From: Frigoribacterium faeni
GTDB taxonomy: Bacteria; Actinomycetota; Actinomycetes; Actinomycetales; Microbacteriaceae
DNA: 64,000 nucleotides
Reading direction: 5' to 3'
NCBI RefSeq assembly: GCF_011761235.1
Contig: NZ_JAAOYW010000003.1
Coordinates: forward strand, 310,001-374,000
Below are positions 7,499 to 13,743 of this stretch, piece after piece (position 1 is the stretch's first letter; each line of letters opens with the position of its first letter). The position numbers were made by a program, and so were the translations under genes. The notes under the pieces were generated by a model. The model was not told the origin of the DNA, made no database searches, and saw only the letters and a program-made list of their open reading frames with translations.

Positions 7499-8466
7499 GC
7501 CTCGAGTCTGCTCCTCATGCGCCCGCCCGCCCGCCCGAGCCTGCGCCGCTCGGCGACGAGCGCGCGGTACGCCCAGCAGCCCCTGCCCCAGAGGTACACG
7601 GCCAGGGGCACGGTGATCGCCGTGACGGTGCCGGCCCGCCCGAGGACCGCGTCGTGGAGGTCGCCCGGACCGCTGACCAGGAACACGTAGCGGACGTCGC
7701 CCTCGACGAGCCGGTCCACCGTCGCGTCGTCGGCTCCGTCGGGGACGGGGACGAGCCCCGAGGTGAGGCCCCGGACGAGCGCGTCGAAGACGACCGTCGG
7801 CTCGCCGACGACGTGGAGCTCGGCCAGCACCAGCAGCAGGACGACGAGCGGCGCGGCGAGCCACGCGAGGGCCGGCACGGGGGCGCGGCGACAGGCGTGG
7901 TCGAGGACCGCGGCGTGGGCCGTGGCGAAGCCGGCGACCGTCCCCGCGAGCGAGAACGCCACGAGCCGGTCGACGGACGCCGTCGACGTCGTGGCCGTGA
8001 CGGCGTCGGCGAGGATGCCGCCCATGAGGGCCGTCGTGCCGAACAGGAAGCCCAGGGTGAGGCCGCGGCCGGCGTGGTCGGACGCCCGCTGCAGGGTCGA
8101 CCGGAAGTCGGGGGAGCCGCTCCAGAAGGTGACGGCCCACCAGGTGACGAGGACGGGCAAGGAGCCGACGAACAGGACGGTGACGAACGACAGCCCGACG
8201 GCCAGGCTGACGAACTTCGTCTCGAACGCCTCGTCGGCGAAGAGCCGGGTCAGGACGACGGACAGGGCGAACAGCACGACCAGGCCCGTCAGGCGGCGGG
8301 GCCCGATCCTGGCCGGGCGGGCGTCGGCGGGCAGCCGGTCGAGGTCGTCGCGGCGGGCGGTGATCAAGGCCTGCCGGTAGTCGGTCGCGCCCCGACGAAG
8401 GCGGTCGCCGACGTCGCCTGCCCCGTTCTCGCGCACGCCGACGAGGAACGACACGACGCGACCCAT
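7495..8466 (-). CDS. Polytopic membrane protein of unknown function
   Basis: A 323-residue protein not recognised by family. After a soluble N-terminal 50 residues (GVRENGAGDVGDRLRRG) it has about six or seven hydrophobic segments, ending in a basic tail LGRAGGRMRSRLEA. ATG at 8466 is preferred because TATCGG lies 6 nt upstream without a Shine-Dalgarno (leaderless); a GTG at 8469 is also in frame. It is the first gene of a two-gene unit with the MFS transporter, with overlapping stop and start, which suggests a shared role at the membrane. Confidence 0.7.
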   Translation of the reverse strand: MGRVVSFLVGVRENGAGDVGDRLRRGATDYRQALITARRDDLDRLPADARPARIGPRRLTGLVVLFALSVVLTRLFADEAFETKFVSLAVGLSFVTVLFVGSLPVLVTWWAVTFWSGSPDFRSTLQRASDHAGRGLTLGFLFGTTALMGGILADAVTATTSTASVDRLVAFSLAGTVAGFATAHAAVLDHACRRAPVPALAWLAAPLVVLLLVLAELHVVGEPTVVFDALVRGLTSGLVPVPDGADDATVDRLVEGDVRYVFLVSGPGDLHDAVLGRAGTVTAITVPLAVYLWGRGCWAYRALVAERRRLGRAGGRMRSRLEA

Positions 8467-8487
8467 CACGAGCCGATATGTTACCCG

Positions 8488-8520
8488 CCGCGTGCCCGCC
8501 GCGTGCCTGCCGCGTGCCCG
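8488..8520. repeat. Three 11-bp tandem repeats
   Basis: CCGCGTGCCCG, CCGCGTGCCTG and CCGCGTGCCCG in direct succession. They lie just upstream of the membrane-protein start and beside the long inverted repeat at 8533-8592. Confidence 0.75.
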
Positions 8521-8532
8521 CCGGCGGCCGCC

Positions 8533-8592
8533 GCACCCCGGAGTGGACGATGCACCCCGTCGTTCCGGGGTGCATCGTCCACTCCGGGGTGC
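8533..8592. repeat. Perfect 27-bp inverted repeat (hairpin) between ligD and the membrane-protein gene
   Basis: Arms 8533-8559 and 8566-8592 are exact complements with a 6-nt loop TCGTTC. Each arm is bounded by the 8-mer GCACCCCG (or its complement). It lies downstream of ligD and about 65 bp upstream of the membrane gene, both on the minus strand. It may terminate ligD transcription, but its perfection is more than a terminator needs. Confidence 0.85.
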
Positions 8593-8606
8593 GAGAGGGA
8601 GGGAGC

Positions 8607-8686
8607 GTGTGCGGGAGGAGCAGGTGCGGGAGGGGCCTGGTGCGGGAGGGGGCAGGTGCGGGAGGGGGCAGGCGCGGGAGGGGTCA
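8607..8686. repeat. G-rich minisatellite ending in the ligD stop codon
   Basis: About five imperfect 16-18 bp units built on GGTGCGGGAGGGGGCA. Units at 8639-8654 and 8655-8670 are identical, and the 8671-8686 unit contains the ligD stop (8684-8686). The plus strand carries repeated GGG and GGGGG runs with short spacers, giving G-quadruplex potential downstream of ligD. Confidence 0.75.
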
Positions 8687-11134
8687 GCTCTCGCTGACGA
8701 CGTCGTCCGGCGACTTGTCAGGGCGCCAGCCGCGCCACGACGGCTGCCGCAGGCGACCCGTCGAGGTCCACTCGGCGAACGACACCTCGCCGACCCGCGA
8801 CGGCGTGATCCAGTGCGCGTCCCGCGCGTCGGCTGCGGGCACGTCGACGAGCGGGCTGGTCTTCCGCTCGACCCCGCGGAACTCGGTGAGCAGCTCGTCG
8901 AGGTCCCGGTCGCGGAACCCCGTGCCGACCCGTCCGACGTAGACGAGCCCCTCGTCGCCGGGCACGCCCATCAGCAGCGAGCCGACGCCGGAGGCGCGCC
9001 GCCCGTTCCCGGGACGCCAGCCGGCGATCACCACCTCCTGCGTCGCGTGGTGCTTCATCTTGATCCACGCCCGCGAGCGTCGGCCCGCGCTGTAGGTCGC
9101 GTCGCGGCGCTTCGCGACCACCCCCTCGAGCCGGAGGCGCTGCGACGTCCGCATCGCCTCCTCCAGGTCGCCGTCGAAGGCGACCGGCACGTCGACCGGG
9201 CCCTCCGAGGTCACGATCCGCTCGAGCACCTCCCGCCGCTCGTCGTAGGTGCGCCGCAGCAGCGACCGCCCCTCGGCGTGCAGCACGTCGAAGAGCAGGT
9301 AGCGGACAGGTGCGCCGGCCGCGGCCCGCGCGACCTCGCGGGGCCTCGACAGGCCCATCCGGGTCTGCAGCAGCCCGAAGTCGGGGCGACCGGCCTCGTC
9401 GACGGCCACGACCTCGCCGTCGAGCACCGCGCCTCCGTCGCTGTCGACCAGCCCGGCCAGGACCTGCAGCTCGGGGTAGGCCGGGGTGAGGTCGTTGCCG
9501 TTGCGGCTGGTCAGGGTGACGCGGTCGCCCTGGACGACGGCGACGGCGCGGATGCCGTCCCACTTCATCTCGACCGCCCAGTCGTCGTCGACGTCGGCGG
9601 CGGTGCCGGCGACGGCGAGCATGGGGGAGACGGGGTCGAGCGGATCGGGGTCGGGGTGCCGGCGCGGCTGCGGGCGGGCGCCGTGCGCGTCGTCGGCCAT
9701 GCGGTGGATCAGCCAGTTCTGGTCGGCCTTGCCGCCGCCGTGGCCGGTGTGGATGAGGGCGACGCGGCGGGTGCCCCGCTGCTCGCCGTGCAGCACCGCG
9801 ATGACCTCCTTGCCGTCGCGCCACTTCTCGACGTCGTAGGTGCCCGAGTCCCAGATCGTGACCTCGCCGGCGCCGTACTCGCCCTTCGCGATGGTGCCCT
9901 CGAAGGTGCCGTACTCGAGCGGGTGGTCCTCGGTCATGACCGCGAGGTGGTTCGTGCCGGGGTCGTCGGGCTCGCCCTTGGGCAGCGCCCAGCTGACGAG
10001 CACCCCGTCGTGCTCGAGGCGGAAGTCCCAGTGCAGGCGGCTCGCGTGGTGCTCCTGGATCACGAAGCTGCGGCCGTCGCTCGTCGGCGGGGCCTCGGCG
10101 GGCACCGGCTCGGCCGTCTTGGTCGCGTCGCGCTTCGACCGGTAGACGGCGAGGCGGTCGCGGCGCTCGCGGGCCTCGCCGTCGCCCGACGGGTCGTGCT
10201 CGGGCGACTCGGTGTTGCGCATGTCGTCGCCGAGCTCGCCGGGAGGCACGGGCGTGCCGCTCGAGACGTCGGCCAGGGGGTCGCCGCGACGCCGCAGCCT
10301 CGCCAGCACCTCGGTGTGCTCGAGCTGCCGGAGGCCCTTCGACGCCAGCTCGCGCCAGGTGCGCGGCATCGCGACGGTCGGGCGCTCGCGACCACGGAGC
10401 GAGTACGGCGCGACCGTCGTCTTGTTCCCGTTGTTCTGCGACCAGTCGAGCAGCACCTTGCCGCGCCGGTCGGCCTTGCCCATGGTGCTGAGCACGAGGT
10501 CGGGGTGGTCGGCCTCGACGGCCCGGGCCAGCTCGTGCGCGACGTCCGCCACCTGGGTGCTGGTCTGCGTGCCGTCGAGCCGGGCGTAGAGGTGCACGCC
10601 CTTGCTGCCGCTCGTCACGGGCACGAGCTCGAGGCCCATCCCGTCGAGGATCGGCCGCAGCAGCTGCGCGACCTCGACGCACTCGGCCAGGCCGACGCCC
10701 TCGCCCGGGTCGAGGTCGAGCACGAGGCGGTCGGGGTTCCGCTGCGCGCCGCTCGGGCCGAAGCGCCACTGCGGCACGTGCACCTCGAGCGCGGCGACCT
10801 GCGCCAGCCAGGTGAGCGTCGCGAGGTCGTTCACCATCGGGTAGACGTTCGCGTGGTCCTTGTGCTCGATCTCGTGCCGGGCGACCCAGTCGGGCGCCGA
10901 GTCGGGCAGGTTCTTCTCGAAGAAGACCTCGCCGTCGACCCCGTCCACCCAGCGCTTGCGGGTCGCCGGCCGCCCTTCGACGTGCGGCAGCATCCACTCG
11001 GCGACGGCGGCGTAGTAGCCGAGCACGTCGGCCTTCGTCGTGCCGGTCGCGGGGTACAGCACCTTGTCGAGGTTCGTGAGCTGCAGGGTGTGCCCGCCGA
11101 CCTGCACGCGCTCGCCGCGTCCCTTGCTCGCCAT
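8684..11134 (-). CDS. ligD: ATP-dependent DNA ligase LigD, Pol-PE-Lig architecture (NHEJ)
   Basis: An 816-residue multifunctional enzyme of bacterial non-homologous end joining. Order: primase-like polymerase domain (about 15-290, with the metal-binding DLD at 140-142 and TSGSKGVHLY), 3'-phosphoesterase domain (about 355-480, HHASRLHWDFRLEHDG and LPKG), and ATP-dependent ligase domain (about 500-800, adenylated Lys524 in EMKWDG). This order and length match mycobacterial LigD and differ from the PE-Lig-Pol of Pseudomonas. The ATG at 11134 has a GGAGG ribosome site within a relative of the dispersed 10-mer. ku is 1.1 kb away and divergent, with an SDR between. The partner is Ku, recruited to double-strand ends. 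Confidence 0.96.
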   Translation of the reverse strand: MASKGRGERVQVGGHTLQLTNLDKVLYPATGTTKADVLGYYAAVAEWMLPHVEGRPATRKRWVDGVDGEVFFEKNLPDSAPDWVARHEIEHKDHANVYPMVNDLATLTWLAQVAALEVHVPQWRFGPSGAQRNPDRLVLDLDPGEGVGLAECVEVAQLLRPILDGMGLELVPVTSGSKGVHLYARLDGTQTSTQVADVAHELARAVEADHPDLVLSTMGKADRRGKVLLDWSQNNGNKTTVAPYSLRGRERPTVAMPRTWRELASKGLRQLEHTEVLARLRRRGDPLADVSSGTPVPPGELGDDMRNTESPEHDPSGDGEARERRDRLAVYRSKRDATKTAEPVPAEAPPTSDGRSFVIQEHHASRLHWDFRLEHDGVLVSWALPKGEPDDPGTNHLAVMTEDHPLEYGTFEGTIAKGEYGAGEVTIWDSGTYDVEKWRDGKEVIAVLHGEQRGTRRVALIHTGHGGGKADQNWLIHRMADDAHGARPQPRRHPDPDPLDPVSPMLAVAGTAADVDDDWAVEMKWDGIRAVAVVQGDRVTLTSRNGNDLTPAYPELQVLAGLVDSDGGAVLDGEVVAVDEAGRPDFGLLQTRMGLSRPREVARAAAGAPVRYLLFDVLHAEGRSLLRRTYDERREVLERIVTSEGPVDVPVAFDGDLEEAMRTSQRLRLEGVVAKRRDATYSAGRRSRAWIKMKHHATQEVVIAGWRPGNGRRASGVGSLLMGVPGDEGLVYVGRVGTGFRDRDLDELLTEFRGVERKTSPLVDVPAADARDAHWITPSRVGEVSFAEWTSTGRLRQPSWRGWRPDKSPDDVVSES

Positions 11135-11290
11135 CGCGCGCCTCCTCGTGTCGTGTGCCTGCCCGCGGCGTCGTGCGTGCCGAGGGCGGGCCGGCCTCCC
11201 TCGATGATGCTCGCGCCGCGGCGCGGGCGCCCCGACCACGGCGGCCCGCCGCCCCGTCGTGACGGGGGAGCGGGCCGCGAGCGGAGCCGA

Positions 11291-11300
11291 GGAGGCGCGT
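11291..11300. repeat. Near-copy of the dispersed GGAGGCGCGG element
   Basis: CCGAGGAGGCGCGT, one base off the 10-mer, sits immediately downstream of the SDR stop codon in the 172-bp gap before ligD. The rest of the gap (11135-11290) shows only small hairpins. Confidence 0.6.
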
Positions 11301-11306
11301 TGGCGG

Positions 11307-12194
11307 TCAGACCGCCGGCATGGCCCCCGCGATGGTGATGGTGGCGCCCGAGGTGTAGCTCGACTCCGGGCTCACGAGGTGCACGTAGGCCGCGGCGAGC
11401 TCGGCCGGCTGGCCGGGACGGCCGTAGGGAGCCTGGCCGCCGAACTCCGACACCGTCTCGGCGTCGTCGGAGCCGGGCTGCAGCGGGGTCCAGACCGGGC
11501 CGGGCGAGACCTGGTTGACGCGGATGCCCTTGGGGGCGAGCTGCTGGGCGAGGCCGGCGGTGAAGACGCCGATCGCGCCCTTGGTCAGCGCGTAGTCGAT
11601 CTTGTCGGGGCTGGGCTGCGTGCCCTGGACCGAGCCGGTCGTCACGATGGAGGAGCCCGGCTCGAGGTGCGGGATGACCGCCTGCGAGAGCCAGAACAGC
11701 GAGTAGACGTTGGTCTTGATCGTCGAGTCGATGTCCTCGGTGGTGAGCGTGAGGATGTCGTCGTTGCTCTTCATGCGGCCGGCCACCATGACGAGCGTGT
11801 CGAGGCCGCCGAGCTCGGCGACGGCGGTCGAGACGAGGTCCTTGCAGTACTGCTCGTCCGAGATGTCGCCGGGCACCAGGACGACGCGGCGGCCCTCGCC
11901 CTCGAGCAGGTCGCGCACCTCCTCGGCGTCGGTCTGCTCGCTGGGCAGGTAGCTGAGCACGAGGTCGGCGCCCTCGCGGCTGAGCGCGATGGCGGCGGCA
12001 CGGCCGATGCCGGAGTCGCCGCCGGTGACGATGCCGCGGAAGCCGGTGAGGCGCTCCTTGCCGACGTAGCTGGTCTCGCCGTGGTCGGGCTTCGGGTCCA
12101 TCTTCCAGGCCTCGCCCGGCAGCGACTGCTCCTGCTTCGGGAACGGCGGCGCGGGGTACAGGTCGACCGGGTTCTTCTTGTCGTATTGGCTCAT
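11307..12194 (-). CDS. SDR-family oxidoreductase, general-stress type
   Basis: A 295-residue NAD(P)-dependent dehydrogenase of the same group as the partial gene at 1-825. It has the proline-rich lead DLYPAPPFPKQEQ, cofactor motif TGGDSGIG at 57-64, active-site YALTK near residue 205, and C-terminal SSYTSGATITIAGAM. The start at 12194 (MSQYDKK) is preferred by similarity to the family; an ATG nine bases upstream is also in frame. It sits between ligD and ku on the ligD strand, so cotranscription with ligD is possible, with the 172-bp gap arguing for a separate signal. A stress-linked role is an inference. Confidence 0.9.
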   Translation of the reverse strand: MSQYDKKNPVDLYPAPPFPKQEQSLPGEAWKMDPKPDHGETSYVGKERLTGFRGIVTGGDSGIGRAAAIALSREGADLVLSYLPSEQTDAEEVRDLLEGEGRRVVLVPGDISDEQYCKDLVSTAVAELGGLDTLVMVAGRMKSNDDILTLTTEDIDSTIKTNVYSLFWLSQAVIPHLEPGSSIVTTGSVQGTQPSPDKIDYALTKGAIGVFTAGLAQQLAPKGIRVNQVSPGPVWTPLQPGSDDAETVSEFGGQAPYGRPGQPAELAAAYVHLVSPESSYTSGATITIAGAMPAV

Positions 12195-12277
12195 GCGGTG
12201 CATGGTGCACGCTGAGCGGGGGACGTGCCCGGGGCGTGTACCCGCCGGACGGTCATTCGGAGGTCATGCGGAGGAAC

Positions 12278-13357
12278 ATGGCCCGCATGCGATCGATCTG
12301 GAAGGGCGCCATCACGTTCGGGCTCGTCAACGTGCCCGTCAAGCTGTACAGCGCCACCGAGGACCACGACGTGTCGCTCCACCAGGTGCACGACGCCGAC
12401 GGCGGGCGCATCCGGTACCAGCGGAAGTGCGAGATCTGCGGCAAGGTCGTCGACTACGAGCACATCGACAAGGCCTTCGACGACGGCGACCGCACCGTGG
12501 TGCTCACCGAGGACGACCTCAAGTCGCTGCCCGAGGAGCGCTCGCGCGAGATCGACGTGCTCGAGTTCGTGCCCAGCGACCAGCTCGACCCGCTGATGTT
12601 CGACCGCAGCTACTTCCTCGAGCCCGACTCGGCCTCGCCGAAGGCGTACGTGCTGCTGCGCCGTACGCTCGAGGAGACCGAGCGCACGGCCATAGTGCAC
12701 TTCTCCCTTCGGCAGAAGACACGGCTGGCGGCGCTGCGCGTGCGGGGCGACGTGCTCGTGCTGCAGACGCTGCTCTGGGACGACGAGGTGCGCGAGGCCC
12801 GGTTCCCGGTGCTCGACGAGAAGGTGCGCATCAGCGGCAAGGAGCTCGACATGTCGGGCTCGCTCGTCGAGTCGCTCGGCGACGACTTCGACCCGTCGCA
12901 GTTCGGCGACGACTACCAGGAGGAGCTGCGCAAGCTGATCGACGCCAAGCTCGAGGAGGGCGAGTCGCTCGACACGGACGCGACCTTCGGCCGCTCGGGA
13001 GACGACGACGAGGGCTCCGAGGGCTCGGGCGGCGGCTCGGGCGAGGGCGAGGTCATCGACCTGATGGAGGCGCTGCGCCAGTCGGTGGAGCGCAGCCGGT
13101 CGGGTGCCGCGAAGGCTCCGAAGAAGCCCGCGCGGAAGGCCCCTGTCGACGAGAAGACGACGGCCGAGAAGTCCGCGGCTGAGAAGCCCGCTGCGAAGAC
13201 GAAGCCCGCTGCGGAGAAGAAGCCCGCTGCGAAGAAGAAGCCCGCTGCGAAGAAGAAGCCCGCAGCCGAGAAGAAGTCCGCAGCGGAGACGAAGCCCGCG
13301 GCGAAGAAGAAGCCCGCTGCGGGGAAGGAGCCCGCCGCGCAGGAGAAGGCGAGCTGA
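12278..13357 (+). CDS. ku: Ku DNA end-binding protein with Lys/Ala-rich tail (NHEJ)
   Basis: A 359-residue homodimeric Ku that threads onto double-strand breaks and recruits LigD. The core starts MRSIWKGAITFGLVNVPVKLYSAT, with a CEICG pair near residue 50 as in many bacterial Ku proteins. After about residue 260 comes an acidic/Gly-rich linker, then a tail of about 90 residues made of KPAAKKKPAAEKK-type repeats, a non-specific DNA-binding extension known in actinobacterial Ku. The start is uncertain: ATG 12278 has GGAGG only 3 nt away, ATG 12287 is 12 nt away. It is divergent from the SDR and ligD. The tail is also repetitive at DNA level (about 13180-13345). Confidence 0.95.
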   Translation: MARMRSIWKGAITFGLVNVPVKLYSATEDHDVSLHQVHDADGGRIRYQRKCEICGKVVDYEHIDKAFDDGDRTVVLTEDDLKSLPEERSREIDVLEFVPSDQLDPLMFDRSYFLEPDSASPKAYVLLRRTLEETERTAIVHFSLRQKTRLAALRVRGDVLVLQTLLWDDEVREARFPVLDEKVRISGKELDMSGSLVESLGDDFDPSQFGDDYQEELRKLIDAKLEEGESLDTDATFGRSGDDDEGSEGSGGGSGEGEVIDLMEALRQSVERSRSGAAKAPKKPARKAPVDEKTTAEKSAAEKPAAKTKPAAEKKPAAKKKPAAKKKPAAEKKSAAETKPAAKKKPAAGKEPAAQEKAS

Positions 13358-13370
13358 CGCCGCCCGTTTC

Positions 13371-13387
13371 GGCCGGCCGCGCCGGCC
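13371..13387. terminator. Short GC hairpin between ku and the SAP-like gene
   Basis: GGCCGGC and GCCGGCC arms (13371-13377 and 13381-13387) with a 3-nt loop, in the 30-bp gap between two converging genes. It probably terminates both. Confidence 0.65.
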
Positions 13388-13663
13388 TCAGTGGTCGCGC
13401 AGCATCTCGACGAGCTCGTCCTTCGTGGCGTGGCTGTAGCCGGTGACCCCGAGCTCCTTCGCCCGTCCGCGGAGGTCGGCGACCGTCCAGTCGTCGTACG
13501 ACCCGGCCCGGCCGCCCTTCGCCGCCACCTTCTCCTCGCTGTTGCCCTTCTGGGCCGCGGCGTTCGAGATCCGGGCGGCTTTCTCCTTGGACGCGCCCTC
13601 GGCGCGGAGCGCCTCGTACATCTCGGGCTTCTTCAGCTGCGGGGGCGTGTCGTCCTTCGGCAT
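13388..13663 (-). CDS. Small SAP/Rho-N-like DNA-binding protein
   Basis: A 91-residue protein. The first half ([25 protein letters not shown]) resembles the DUF7218-type module, and the C-terminal half ([34 protein letters not shown]) is a helix-extended-loop-helix of the Rho N-terminal/SAP kind that binds nucleic acid. Leaderless start: TACCGT lies 7 nt before the ATG at 13663. It converges on ku. Some actinobacterial Ku proteins carry a SAP module in the same chain, so an accessory NHEJ role is an attractive but unproved inference. Confidence 0.75.
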   Translation of the reverse strand: MPKDDTPPQLKKPEMYEALRAEGASKEKAARISNAAAQKGNSEEKVAAKGGRAGSYDDWTVADLRGRAKELGVTGYSHATKDELVEMLRDH

Positions 13664-13680
13664 GCCCGCGACGGTACCCC

Positions 13681-13731
13681 GCCGAGGAGGTGCGTGACCG
13701 GTCTCGGGGACCGGTCACGCACCCGCTCGGC
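13681..13731. terminator. Strong hairpin downstream of phosphoketolase
   Basis: Perfect 15-bp arms GGTGCGTGACCGGTC (13689-13703) and complement (13709-13723) around TCGGG, with an outer GCCGAG/CTCGGC pair. It lies directly after the phosphoketolase stop on the minus strand. Confidence 0.8.
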
Positions 13732-13743
13732 GCCGAGGGCGGC

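Noticed and set aside
8607-8686. CRISPR array
   Set aside because: The direct repeats are short, contiguous and without spacers; they are a minisatellite.
8492-11338. A 948-codon open frame on the plus strand across ligD
   Set aside because: It runs antisense to the full-length, motif-complete LigD. Long stop-free antisense frames are expected at this GC content, and its product has no coherent motif.
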